Assembly: GCA_907163375.1 (NCBI GenBank)
Contig: CAJQUW010006794.1
Coordinates: 1-64,000, forward strand
DNA: 64,000 nt
Origin: Prostheceraeus crozeri
Lineage: Eukaryota > Platyhelminthes > Polycladida > Euryleptidae
Reading direction: 5' to 3'
The notes below the pieces were generated by a model. It was not told where the DNA came from, did no database searches, and saw only the letters and a program-made list of their open reading frames with translations. The position numbers and the translations under genes are program-made. Shown here piece after piece: positions 42,730-54,244 of the stretch (the first letter of the stretch is position 1; every line of letters begins with the position of its first letter).

Positions 42730-43038
42730 GAAAACCAAGAGGATGCTGGGGAGGAATCGTCCGAAATGGATTCTTCTCAAATCTCAATTCAAGCTGATCC
42801 AAAATTCCAAACTATTCGAAAGACTCCGGAATCCCAACCCAAGAGGTCATTAAGTCATCAAGTGACTATGAAGCAAGTTGAGGTTCTAGAAGCTCAACTG
42901 AAAGCCGCTATAGCTACATACGAAGCCATGGTCGAGGTCAGAGCAACAGCTGTTTCGCTTCGTGCTGCCGTGCCTGACTCAAATGACAATAACGGAGTAT
43001 TTTCTTTTGTGAGATTTTTAGACGATATGAGACAATAA
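42730..43038 (+). pseudogene. Harbinger Myb/SANT-like protein, rest of exon 2
   Basis: Continues the frame cut at 23,223: ENQEDAGEESSEMDSSQ, an acidic linker, then a helical C-terminal region (MKQVEVLEAQLKAAIATYEA) ending FLDDMRQ and TAA. Apart from the Polinton and the duplicated six bases the gene shows no damage, so it was probably intact when the Polinton landed. Confidence 0.85.
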
Positions 43039-43488
43039 AAAGGCTATTATGTGTTATGGAGAAAATTGTTTTGTAATTCGGGGTTACTTGAGCACGGAAT
43101 TAAGGCAATTTTCAAGATAAATATCGTAAGGCCTACATGTAAATCATTGGAAAATGTTATATGTCTACTTACGAACCATGTACATGAACCATGTCAGAGT
43201 TTCGGAAACGTTTTAGATCACGTGGTATATCTAGGCCTATAAATGGTGGCATGCAATGCTCCCAACCCCGGGTGCCAAATGGACCCGCCGCTCCCCCATA
43301 TTAGAACTTCTATTGCCCAGTGTATTTTGCTACAAATAAAAATCAGCATTAGGCATTGAGTGTTAATCATAATAGACATTATTTCGATGAACATAAAAGA
43401 AATTGCGAGATATAGACCTAGCCTACATCCAAGAATCACAAGGCATTTGAATTAAACACGGTACTGCATGTATGAATTGCGAAATTGA
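43039..43488. other. Harbinger internal spacer
   Basis: Lies between the convergent ends of the two Harbinger genes. No feature beyond the expected transcript ends. Confidence 0.5.
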
Positions 43489-44510
43489 TCAAAAGTTGAA
43501 GACCGTGTTAATGAGGTGTCGGCGAACCATGAAGCCATGACTTTCGATCTCTGATGGGATTTGGTTAGGATCGCTAGTGGTCGGTAAGGATATAGGGGAC
43601 TCAGCTTCAGGAACAGGATCATTATTATGTTTTGCGAAATTGTGAAGGATTGCAGTTGATCGAATGTCACGTGCAATATTTTGAATTTTACGTCGGTTTG
43701 GCGTGTTGAGCACTGCAAATCGTCTTTTCCAAACTCCGAATGCATTTTCTATTAGTACACGAGTTCGTTTGTGAGAGTAGTTATATCTTCTTTGTGACTG
43801 ATTTTCTGGACTTGATAGGGGAGTCATCAGCCATCTCTTGCAAGGATAAGCACTGTCACCAAGGATAAATCCGATGTCATTGCTAGCCTCAATATAGGTC
43901 TAAAGTTGGGAATCTTGAAGTATGAAACTATCATGAGCACTTCCAGGATGATTTACAACCATGTTGATAAATTTCCCTGGAGAGTCGCACACTGCTTGCA
44001 CATTAATGCTATGATACATTTTTCGGTTGAGGTACTGCCATTCGTACTCCTTCGGCTTCAGGATAGGAATGTGCGTTCCGTCAATGCATCCCACAACGTT
44101 AGGAAGGCTGGCAATATTGTAGAATTGTTGTTTCACTGTGCGAATATCCGCTGACTCGACAGGAAAGAAAATGGTCTGATCCCACAATTTATCTCACTCT
44201 GCACTAACCGATGAGATAGCTGTATATATGGAAGGCTGTGATAATCCGCAGGTATCTCCAATTACCATTTGGAAACTTCCTGTTGCATAATATCACAATG
44301 TGGCTGCAAGCTGATCGGTTGCTGAAATTGATTCACTTCTCTGAGTTACCTTTTCCAAATTCGGAGATATCCTATCCAATATGTTATTAAACGTCTGCTT
44401 AGATAATCGATATCGCGATATGAAGTCAATGTCATCATAAGCATGCAAAGGATGAGTTCTTTCAGAGAAGTTTTTAGAACGTCGAATAGTGCCGGAATAC
44501 CATTTTGTGG
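43489..44510 (-). pseudogene. HARBI1-like PIF/Harbinger nuclease, broken
   Basis: DDE nuclease that moves the element. Minus-strand frame with VGCIDGTHIPI (first Asp), MVVNHPGSAHDSFIL (second Asp) and IENAFGVWKRRF (Glu), the standard DDE_Tnp_4 layout, plus LGDSAYPCKRWL. In-frame stops: TAG at 43,900 and TGA near 44,170. Upstream codons back to about 44,510 still look like the family's N-terminal helical region (DDIDFISRYRLS). No frameshift was found in the core. Confidence 0.88.
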
Positions 44511-44601
44511 TTAAGTAGCTGTAACTACATCGATGGAAGAATTGGGTACCCTTAACCTGAGCTGCAGCTACAGGGTAACCGCTTTCGTGAATTCGGCCTC
44601 A

Positions 44602-45150
44602 GGTGTGACTTTCACGGACACTCTGAGATGGAGGAACCACATTAATTATGTTGCAAAGTATTGTGCTCAACGTCTGTAGCTCTACGCATCCTACGTCCAT
44701 TCCTTGATCGAGCATCTCTCATTCGTGTGTATAAAGGACTTATTTTGTCAGGTATCCAATACTGCTCAAATTTCATGGTAGGAATGACTTCGATGAATAG
44801 TTTAATGGTAAACAAGATACAAAACAGAGCTCATAGAATTGTTTGTGACTCAAATTGCGCATGTTCTATCGTGCCTGACCTCACCAAATGGGGAAATCTG
44901 GCAGCAAGAAAACGACTACATAAAATCTATAGCAATCCTGATCATCTTTTCTACAGCTTCTGTCCTCCTATTTCCGCTAGTGGTCGGTTTTTGCAGCCTC
45001 GCTCACATACTTATCGCCGACGAATATAAAATTGGATTCTGGTTTTCAATGATTGTTCGCACAGCCACAGTATGCCATGGGATAGTAGGCTATTTCATTT
45101 GAAACACTTTAAAACTTCATCCAACTTAAAATTCTATTTAAGAATAACTT
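44602..45150 (+). pseudogene. LINE reverse-transcriptase relic, right part
   Basis: Reads GVTFTDTLRWRNHINYVAK, then after a stop and shift LRPFLDRASLIRVYKGLI, QNRAHRIV and WGNLAARKR, typical of the thumb and C-terminal region of CR1/RTE/jockey-type ORF2. Later codons (about 45,050-45,150) appear in another frame. It is the outermost layer of the nest; the left part is at 22,414-22,467. Confidence 0.78.
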
Positions 45151-47190
45151 TCATTTTGCTGTCAGCAACTTCCACGACTACATGTACCTGAAAATTTACA
45201 AATGGTTTGACTATGATACAATGTAATCTACAAACAATAGATTTTTCATTGTGTCGCCGTTGTGCATAAGACATATGAACTTTGCATTGTGGTACACCTA
45301 CTTCTATGCTTTTTAGTGTACTTATATTTATTTATTTATTTCAAAAATTATGCTCAAAGCGGACCACCTTAATAATGTCGAAATTCAATCGATCATCATG
45401 CCCTCCAATCGTACCGCACATCAACGTGCCATGCATTATTCAAGGATATTTAAATATATAATTTAATAAATACCTATCGAAATTTCACTTGCTATGCCTA
45501 TTGTGCATTCCGAATTTGCCCGAGTATGACTGCAACTTTCAATATGGAGTTGTGTCGATGCTGAGAAATGCGAAGTAAGCATGCTGATGATTGCTGATAC
45601 GGGATGAAGTGGCAGCTATTCAGGTCCATTCGACTGAGGATGCAACTCAATATTCAATCAATCTATTCGCATCCTTTGAGAGCTTACATTCTCGGTTTTC
45701 AAGTAATCTATTCTAAACTTGCATCCATTATTTTGTTTGCTGGACCGAGGTCAATACACGAAAATCGCTCAATTTTTCAATAGAAAGCATATGAATGAGG
45801 CAGGCATGGGGATAGCGAGCATTTTCTTAACTTCTTTTGATGCATTGCTCATCGAAATAGGTGGACTATAGGAAAGAAATAATGATGACGGACATGTGTC
45901 ACAAATTTTTGGCGGAAAGTGTCACTTTCTTGCTGCACGCTAACGCACAAGCAAATAGAGAAAGCGTGTCTTTGTTCTCGATTGCAAATGTTTACGCATT
46001 CAGTGAACTAATTTTGCGCTCATGAGAAAATGTTTAAAGAAGTTTGAAAAGGAATTATTGAACTTACTTGAATAAAACTTACATATTCTTACTCATTGAG
46101 AAGATACAACGCACTTTAATGAAATATATGAAAATGATGTTTTCAGACAATAGGATCACGATTTTGTGATAAATCAGCGACAGCATTATTTCTTTTCTGG
46201 TTCACCGATTCGGTGAGCAATTTTTTAAAAGAAAGCGTAGGCAATTACCACTCCCCTCTTGTCTGTTTCACTATCATGTCGGTGATGCGTAATAAGAATT
46301 TGTTTATAGATTAATTAATATCAACTAATTAATCATCCACTCTCTTAATCCACTCTACAATCAGACTATTAACAAGTTTATGTGGAGAGCCGGTAAATTT
46401 CATATAAAGATCATGCAGATATACTCGTATAATGAAATAGCGGTAGATTATAGTTATAAACTTTAAATGACAGCAAGGAACTCTCTTGTAATCAAATTAA
46501 TAAGATATTTAAGAGTTGAAATTGCATGAATGTGGCAATCGACTGGCTTTCCTTAGTTGTTAGCATCTTATAGCGTCACAGACAATCAAATGAATGAGAC
46601 TTTCATTGTAGTGTATTTTGAACACGTGAACATAAATTATGAATGGAATCATTGGAATTCACGAGAATCGATTGAATTTCAGCGAAATTTAGGTGTTCCG
46701 TTTATGATCAGTATTATAGAATTCTGTTAATTTAGACAAGTGTGTCCTTTACATTTCCATATGGCCTGTTTATAAAACTATTAACTAAATTTGCTAAGAT
46801 AAGAAATCAGGTAACTTCAGCGAAGAAACAGAATACAGCTCCTAATTTTCGCATGGACTCAAATCATAATGCCGTCCATGAAATTTCCTCGGAAATCAGC
46901 TTATTTCCTTTTCAATTGGATGCTTTAAGATTATATGCTTTAAGATTTAACCCCACCATAGAGTGTATATGTCGCTGTAGCTACAAGTTTTTCATGTTTG
47001 GTGTTTAGATCTGGTTTTCTCAGCTTCAGCTTGTGGTAATGGTTGCATGCATGGCATATTGAAGAAAATCAATTCCACTTCCTTCTTGGTGAACTCACTT
47101 TGGGTAAACCATTTCACGCATGAGGGTTGATGAAATGAATACTCTGCACTTCTCGGAAGTAGGGCAATTTTTACATAACTTGCTCGGTAC
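45151..47190. other. No gene recognised
   Basis: AT-rich DNA with short chance frames and no repeat that I can relate to the rest of the window. Confidence 0.4.
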
Positions 47191-47804
47191 CATAAAGTAA
47201 GTATGTTAGGTAGAGTGGTAACTCCGCATTTATTAAATCCCCAAAGTGTATACACTTTCGATTTTATTAAATGAACTCGAGGGAGATACAGTCGGAATTG
47301 TCTCAAAATGTGAGATATACACATTTATGCAGTTTTAAAGAAATTACAACGGGATTGACTGATCATGATAATAGTGCAGAATGAATGATGTTATTTTACA
47401 GATTGTCCGTGTCATGACAGCCTTGGAGAGGTAATATTTGTTAAATTGGCAACTCGATGACCTGCTATTGCTTTCATGAATTAGAAATATGAAATTTCAG
47501 CCAAATAAACACAAAAAGATGTCGACTTGTTCATGAAGACTTCCATTATAATACAATTCATGAAATTCCTTAGATAATCAGCTTAATTTCCGCTTATTAG
47601 GATGTTTATTAGCAAAAATTCATTCCCTTTGATGTCTAACTTGTTGCATACTTTTTACATAGAGTACCGGTATATGAATTGGCAAAATTTTGACTTTTTT
47701 AGAACTGCTCAAATATTTTTTTGGACTGGAATCTGTTCATATAAAAATTTTCACTGCATACAGATACATTTTTGAGTCGACTCCTACTACATCCCTACTC
47801 TATG
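47191..47804 (+). mobile_element. hAT-type non-autonomous element, family CATAGAG (copy D), internally deleted
   Basis: CATAAAGTAAGTATGTTAGG start and mirrored CATAGAGTAGGGATG end; 614 bp against 841 in copy A. No matching 8-bp flanks, so either it is old or its ends recombined. Confidence 0.85.
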
Positions 47805-47929
47805 ATTATAGTCTGAAAAATTTCATTCCATTTCATATCTAATAAGAATATGAAATTGTCTTATCGAATATTAGTTTGAATGTTGTAATCTCAAATGAGC
47901 TGCATGTACATTATGTAAGCACATGAGGA

Positions 47930-48094
47930 ATTTGCAAAATTTCTTCTTCAAAAACCGATCAAGTATTTTTTTTGGATATCAGGAGCATTATTTCCGAAAA
48001 AAACTGAACCTTCCGATACAAAATTTTCACTGCATGCTATCACAGTTGGATTGAAATTCAACATACTTACTATATGCCGACGCCTACTCAATGA
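47930..48094 (+). repeat. Right-end fragment of the CATAGAG family
   Basis: AAAAACTGAACCTTCCGATA and the end CCTACTCAATG match the right part of copy A, diverged. Confidence 0.6.
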
Positions 48095-48446
48095 CTCGGA
48101 CAAATAATTGGCTATAAATTTCTTCAATTTTCTTGTTGATCATTCTCATATTTCTCAACATAAAAAGGTTCAAAAACATTTCTTATTTGAATCAGTAAAT
48201 TTCTGTATTTTCAAATTTCGCGCGCTGCTGATATTATTTTGTGAATTACAATTCCTCTGCAGACTGCTCAAAATGCTGATTATAAGCAGTGTGTGACTGA
48301 TATAGAGTACTCTTTGATCTTTGTCTTTGTAAAACACCGTAAATTTAGACTGCTTTAATCACTGCTTTATATTTATTTTTATGAAACGCAATAAATTTTA
48401 TACAGTGATGAAACACTAATTGGTTTTATAAGCAAGCCCTTAAAAT

Positions 48447-49650
48447 CATAGAGTAGGGATATATAGGAAGAGTGTCGACTCAAAAAAGTATCTGTAAACA
48501 GTGAAAATTTTTATATGGAAATATTCAGTTTTTTTGCGGAGATTACGTTTCCGTGGTCCAAAAAATTATTTGAGCACTTTTGAAAAAAGTCAAAATTTGG
48601 CAATTTATATACTACCGAGATGACTCTCCTATATAAGTAGTATGAAACAAGTTGAATATCAAAAGGAATGAAAATTTGATAATAAGCATCCTAACTAAGC
48701 GGAAATCAAGCTTATGAAATCAACTATCATGAAATCAAGAAAATTTCATGAATTATATTATAATGGAAGTCTTCATGAAAAAGTTGCGATAAAGTCAGAA
48801 AACATTGTCATCGGATAATCTGTGACAAAGAATGCAAATGTGAGAGATTCCCAGAACTTAGAGATCGGAGAGAGACCCAAGCTATATCCTTCTTCTTGTC
48901 TATGGAAAAACATGATAACATCCTAAACTATTTGTTCCCAAGACGCTCACTCACTCGCAGAAATTAGGCAAGGCATTTGTATAACTAATCGCGTTTAACT
49001 TCTTATTTACCAGCAATGCATCTTTTCTATAATCGAATATGACCTCAAACAATTTCGGTAACATATTACAATGTCTTGATTTTGTCGGTAATTGATTGAT
49101 AAACGATTCTTATCTTATCTTATCTTATATTATTCGTGCTTTCGTGACCGAAATTTCAAGTTTATAATTTGATTTTTACCGGTATAATTTTATGATTCAA
49201 TAAATTCATGCTTCATTTCTGGAATCTGAATGGTGATGTGGAACCATTTACACCTTTCAAAGTCAATTGAAATCCTTGTCTTTGATTATGTTATTTTGCT
49301 CTTCGAGTGGTAGGTTGCCTGTGATATGATCACGCTTGAGAAAATACTCTTGAGGTTGAGCATGAAAGTAATGGGAACCCATCAAATTGCTAATTTAACA
49401 GATATTAAATCTCCAAAGTTGACATGACACTGAGAATCTGTGAAATACCATCATTCCTTCTTTATTACAATCATGATCACTCAAATCCGTCGTAATTTCT
49501 GCAAAACTGCAAAAATATGCATATCACACATTTGGTGACAATATACCACCTGCATCTCCCTTGAGTTCATTTAATAATATCGAAAGTGTATACACATTGG
49601 GGATTTAATAAATGCTGAGTTACCACTCTACCTAACATACCTACCCTATG
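48447..49650 (-). mobile_element. hAT-type non-autonomous element, family CATAGAG (copy E), with LINE insertion
   Basis: Complete ends on both sides. Flanks CTTAAAAT (48,439-48,446) and CTTAGAAT (49,651-49,658) differ by one base, an aged 8-bp duplication. A ~340-bp LINE piece inside explains its extra length. Confidence 0.9.
48791..49129 (+). pseudogene. LINE 3' fragment inside hAT copy E
   Basis: A plus-strand frame reads LRDRRETQAISFFLS and HDNILNYLFPRRSLTRRN before a stop, resembling the last residues of CR1/L2-type ORF2. The insert ends in TTATC repeats, a LINE-like 3' tail. Copy A lacks this segment at the matching point, proving insertion. Confidence 0.65.
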
Positions 49651-50130
49651 CTTAGAATACAATGTATTTCGTTTGGCGGAGTTTTGTACCAATGCACTTT
49701 TCTTTTAAACAATGATAGTCCGGTTATTTGGATAATCCGAGTTTTTGTCAGAACCAATGACCCATGGAGCGTAATAATCTGAAATTTTGATTTATTTGGT
49801 TCAATATTTAACCAACTAAAAGCTTTTGTGTCAACTTCCTTCTTACTCGTTTCCACTTGACTTTATCAGGCGAGATCTGTCATTGTACTAAACCACTCAT
49901 ATCAAAATTCATTAAAAGCATCATAGTGCATGTCTACAAATTGCAATCATAGGAATATCTGGTTATAGACAGATGAAAAGTTAATTGATTGATGGCAGCC
50001 ATCCCGTCATGATTGATATTGTCTTTCAAATTTGAATTCCGCAACCTCAAATCATCAGAAACGAAAACGGAAGCAATGAAAACAGCTGATCCTGGTGTCA
50101 AATTCAGAACACAAACAATGAAGATATCAA

Positions 50131-50143
50131 AATCGTATTTGAA
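50131..50143 (+). promoter_or_regulatory. TATA-like core promoter box of PAN gene 2
   Basis: AATCGTATTTGAA, ~38 bp before the ATG; the same box as in genes 1 and 3. Confidence 0.6.
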
Positions 50144-50170
50144 TTCAGCCACTAAACCAAATTTTGAAGC

Positions 50171-50839
50171 ATGTTTCTGGTTGGACTTGCCTTGTGCTCA
50201 TGTGCACTCTTTGTGTGTAACGCTGTAAAAGTCGGTCAATTTGAGCGATTTTCGCAAACGCCATGCCCGTCATCATTATCCAAAACACTACACAAGGCCA
50301 CATCAAAGCTGCAATGTGCGAAGGACTGTACTCAAGATTCTCAGTGCAAGGGATTCACGTTTGACTCGAAGACTCGACAATGTCAGCTCCTTTCAACGAA
50401 TTTGAAGAGAAGTGAAGTCGGCAAGTGCACGCTTTACTCTCGAAGTGTACAGTCGGCGCCAAAACCTCGGATCACTTGTCCTGTCACAGTCGTGAATGCG
50501 TGTAAACTGTGTCAAATAGGGTCGAGCAAAGAGCTGCATTTCAGCTTTTATAACACACTGAAGAATATAGTCGTTTTCAAGGTATTCTTGTCATCGATAT
50601 TTCCTGTAAATGGTGTCGAATCTTTTTGCAAAAGGAAGTCCATGCTTAATCCTGTCGACAGTTCTTCTCTGAGAAGCGCATTGTTTCCATGTTCGAGGTC
50701 GCATGCTGTTGATGTCACACATCCAATTTTCTTCACCAAGTCTACTGCAATCAAGGTATATTCTTCACTTACTCAGTCAATCGTACAGTTTGTAAAACCG
50801 CTTACGAAGGTCCATCCAATGTGCTTTACCATACAGTAG
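50171..50839 (+). CDS. Small secreted PAN/apple-like Cys-rich protein, paralogue 2
   Basis: 222 residues, single exon. Signal peptide MFLVGLALCSCALFVCNA. PAN/apple-like segment: LQCAKDCTQDSQCKGFTFD, then TRQCQLLS. The C-terminal half holds FCKRKS, a Pro-Val-Asp-Ser-Ser stretch, SRSHAVDVTHPIFF and ends VHPMCFTIQ; the H-P-I-F and V-H-P-x-C motifs are shared by all three paralogues. The first ~125 codons are almost identical at DNA level to gene 3, the rest much less. A polyadenylation-like AATAAA lies at 50,988. Function in the cell is unknown; export is clear. Confidence 0.85.
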   Translation: MFLVGLALCSCALFVCNAVKVGQFERFSQTPCPSSLSKTLHKATSKLQCAKDCTQDSQCKGFTFDSKTRQCQLLSTNLKRSEVGKCTLYSRSVQSAPKPRITCPVTVVNACKLCQIGSSKELHFSFYNTLKNIVVFKVFLSSIFPVNGVESFCKRKSMLNPVDSSSLRSALFPCSRSHAVDVTHPIFFTKSTAIKVYSSLTQSIVQFVKPLTKVHPMCFTIQ

Positions 50840-50987
50840 CACCACTACAGTTCTACTTCAACAGAGAGGCAATCTTTAAATTGACTTCCATTGTCATTTA
50901 TAAAATGTGTCGCCGTTTATCTCGGGATTACCGGTAACATGCATGTACCACTATCAGCAGAACTTTGGCACATCTTTTTGATGAAGC

Positions 50988-50993
50988 AATAAA
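50988..50993 (+). terminator. Candidate polyadenylation signal of PAN gene 2
   Basis: AATAAA 149 bp after the stop codon; the only perfect hexamer close by. Confidence 0.45.
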
Positions 50994-50999
50994 AACATG

Positions 51000-51605
51000 C
51001 GCCATTAGTTCAACAATTATATACTGTTCTATGAAGCTAATATGCTACGAACTTGAGTTTGTTGTTAATTTAATTATTTATGAATAATTAATACACACGC
51101 TGATATTTGAAGATGACTTGCTTTAGCTAAAAACCGAAGGATAAGCCGCATTGGAATTCTGCTTGAATATTGATCATTTTGCAGGCCTAAATAACGTACA
51201 CATCTAAAACCTTCAAACTGAAGTACTTAATCAATAATTACTATGATACAAAAGTAATTTTTCCAGGATTAAGCAACTAAAGCTATTTTCAAAATATTAT
51301 CAATAGCTCACATGAGTGTTGTTAAACAATCCCCAAACAGTCATATAGCATCACAATGCAATCATCGATGCGTAAATTAATATACATGTCCTCCTTTCGC
51401 GACCAATGAGCGCACAGCACGTCATACATGCATAAATTGTTTAAAGTCACCACGATTTGGAGGCCACATTGTAGCCTATTTAAGTTGTGCATGCAGAGCA
51501 TGTAATGGTGACTTTCGACAATGCACGGAATTTCATTTCGGTCGTGAAGGGGTTTATAGAATATCAATGAATAAGCAGTAAGCAATTTTAATTTAATATT
51601 TTAGT
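51000..51605. other. No gene recognised
   Basis: AT-rich intergenic DNA between PAN gene 2 and a mariner relic. Confidence 0.4.
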
Positions 51606-51610
51606 AAATT

Positions 51611-52740
51611 CAGGGTGCTTTAAAAAGAATCATCCCATATTATTGGACTGCATCGATCTATTGAATTAACTCGAGGTAAGTTTCAGATTTCTTGTAGAAG
51701 TCTGAGATCTCTTGATATATCGCGCTACGAGCGGTCCTGTGGCTCTTCAATCTGAGGCACAGCACATTATTTCAAGAATGTCAGCTTTCGTGAAAATCTT
51801 AATAACAGAATTTGCAAGAGTTCTACACTATGTGACCACGTCTGGAGGCATGATAGACATAGCAATGACTGCCCAGCTCATGCTGCAGGTATCGGATTCA
51901 ACTGCTACAAGCTATGAACATGGGGGTTTAGAAACACGGCTTGGCTTGAGCTCTGTCTGAAAGTTTGTCCTTCAAAGGGAAGCAGAGGAAGATTTTCTTT
52001 CACAGTCGTGCTCAGTGACGAGGTCACATTTTATATCAGATGAAAAGTGATCCGTTGTAGCATGAAGATATGAAGGTTACAACATCCACATGAGGTAAAG
52101 GAACGTCAAAGACATTCACTCAACGCCAACTTGTTCTACGCAGTATCTTATGAATGAGAACTTTATTTCTTAGAGGAATACGTGATCAGGGACGTATGCA
52201 AGGATAGCGGTGCGAACGGCGCTCCCTCTTTGATGAAGTAGTAAAGAAGAAAAGGTTCTATAATTTTCTTATACCGCATGAAATCGACACATAACTGAGC
52301 GAAGAGAAAATATTCATTTGTCTGCTCCCAACTTTGAAAATTCTACCTACGTCCCTACACATGATCACCGGTACAAAACTGGCTCCTACTTCAGCTTCAG
52401 GTCGATTAAAAGACTCCATCATTCAACAGGATGTTGCGCCAACGCACTGGTATGATGAAGTCCGGCGATTTATGATATTAAACGGGCAATCTCAACGATG
52501 GAGCAGTCGCCTACAAATTTCGCATTGCATAAGTGGTCACCAAGATCACAGACCTAACAGTTTGTGATTTTTCTTTGTGCAATGTGAATGACAAGGCTTG
52601 CGTTTTCCATTTACAAGAACTCTGACTGAATTGATGAAGTTGAATTTTTTGGTCAATTCCAAGTCTCCTTAAATTTTTGAAATACTTCGGAATGTGATAA
52701 TTATGCAGATGTCACCAAAATTATTAGAAGACCAGTAAAG
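51611..52740 (+). pseudogene. Old mariner-type transposon relic with transposase traces
   Basis: The left end CAGGGTGCTTTAAAAAGAAT resembles mariner termini. Downstream, pieces in shifting frames match a transposase: SDEVTFYI near 52,010, PHEVKERQRHS, then QQDVAPTHWYDEVRRF near 52,430, corresponding to the first and second catalytic Asp (the second sits in QQD). Stops and shifts are frequent. No right end was found. It is a different family from the mariner in the polymerase gene. Confidence 0.65.
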
Positions 52741-52930
52741 TTATTGTCAGATATCTATTGTCTGCGCGAAAGTAACGGAATGGCAACAGAATAGTGAATC
52801 ACTTGACGAGTATCTATATTCTTTGCAGTTGTTGGCTAAAGACAACTTTCAATCAATGTCAGCGACTGAAGATCGCAATGAAGACGCGGACATTCATTCG
52901 TAGACTGCAGTAAACTTCAATCAGACCGAC

Positions 52931-53643
52931 AGTCCGGCAGCCAGAACGAGTTGCTGCAGGGAACGAGGCCGAAAATGAGACTTTCACAGAATGATGTACA
53001 CTATATGCCTGCTACGAATCGGTGCTTTTGCCGAGTTCTAGCGAGTTCCTCTTCTTGTCAGACAGGATCAAAGAAAAACACATGTAAATCCTATGGGACG
53101 CAGATTGAAGTTTTTGGCTAAAATGAAATTTTGTGTGTTTTCTCTGATTTAACGAAAAGTGCTAAGCTCGGAGTCATAATTTTTGGCATAGAATGTCTTC
53201 AGGTTAGTTCCTTTCATGTTAATGCATCCCTGTCTATGAAGCCAAAGACGTTTTGATTTGGCGAGCCTCTTATTGTCGGCAAACACAAATATTTTAAGCA
53301 ACTTTTTCCACATTCTCGCATACGTTGTCGATTAGAAGCATGATAATAGCCCATTCACATCGTAGGAAATGACCTGAAGACATTCCATGTCAAAAATTAT
53401 GACTGTAGACTTAATACTTTCAAGTTGATAAGAGCAAACACAGAGAATTTCATTTTAATTAAAAAACTTCAATCTGCGTCCCATAGGATTGACATGTGTT
53501 TTTCTTTGATCCTGTCTGACAAGAAGAGGAGCTCACTAGAACTCGGCAGACGTTCAGATTCGTGATAGGCATAGGGTGTACATCATTCTATGAACGTATT
53601 TTCGGCCTCGTTCCCTGCAGCAATTCGTTCTGGCTGCCGGACT
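52931..53643. repeat. Long palindromic repeat with ~180-bp arms
   Basis: Left arm 52,931-53,113 (GCAGCCAGAACGAGTTGCTG ... GGGACGCAGATTGAAG) mirrors the right arm 53,466-53,643, with ~350 bp between. A diverged relative is at 1,821-2,440. The pattern is that of a foldback MITE. Confidence 0.88.
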
Positions 53644-53654
53644 GCGAGACTTCT

Positions 53655-54190
53655 GTGGACCTTTCTACGATCGTAGCTCAAGCCAGGGTTTTTGAATCTG
53701 CTCAACGAAATTCGGAAGCTTTCGGGAATTCAATCAACTTAGATGTGACACAGCCAATCAAATCCACGCAAAGTACCTACTCATTTTGTGTCCGAACTGA
53801 TCATTCGTCAAATTACTTCTTTTGTGGTTATTGCAGATATCCTCGTCCCAAATATCATGCGCGTGATGCCATGTGCAACAGATGCCGTAAGAAAGGAGAT
53901 TCATATTTCAGAGGCAATTTTAATTTGTACAATGTCACCCAGCATCGGTAGATCGGCGATTCTAAAGCTATGACTTCATTCGTTTTTCAAGTAATGGAGA
54001 GTCAAACATCACAGAATTCCTTTTGTTTATGCAGATCCAGGTGCTTCCGAGTTTGGTGCACTTGATGACGCAACGATCACAAAAAGTTTATGTTTTGACC
54101 TCTGTCCATCAAAAAAATTAACGGATGCAAGTTTTCCCAACTTATTTGAAAACGGAGATTGCACGTTCTCGAGCGATAAGATACTTTGAT
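53655..54190 (+). pseudogene. Gypsy-type gag-protease relic
   Basis: One frame shows CGYCRYPRPKYHARDAMCNR followed by CRKKG, a decayed pair of gag zinc knuckles. A later frame shows DPGASEFGALDDATITKSL, similar to the D(T/S)GA protease active site and the following region of Gypsy elements. No LTRs or reverse transcriptase are found near, so it is a fragment. Confidence 0.55.
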
Positions 54191-54244
54191 GTCCGATAGG
54201 ATTAGAAAGCATGAGAATCGATTGAATTTCGATAGTCTTTTATG

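Larger units (their letters stand above)
22468..44598. mobile_element. PIF/Harbinger transposon, split by the Polinton
   Basis: Terminal inverted repeats GGCCGTATTCACGAAACAAG on the left and, mirrored, GGCCGAATTCACGAAAGCGG on the right; a related CAGCTACA block follows inside both ends. The flanking 3-bp duplication is TCA (22,465-22,467 and 44,599-44,601). It carries the two genes usual for the superfamily: a Myb/SANT-like DNA-binding protein on the plus strand and a HARBI1-like nuclease on the minus strand. Without the Polinton and its extra 6 bp it would be about 2.6 kb, a normal size. Confidence 0.93.

Noticed and set aside
44839-45102. 87-codon hydrophobic frame resembling a membrane protein
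   Set aside because: Overlaps the LINE relic in another frame; the LINE frame has family motifs and this one does not.
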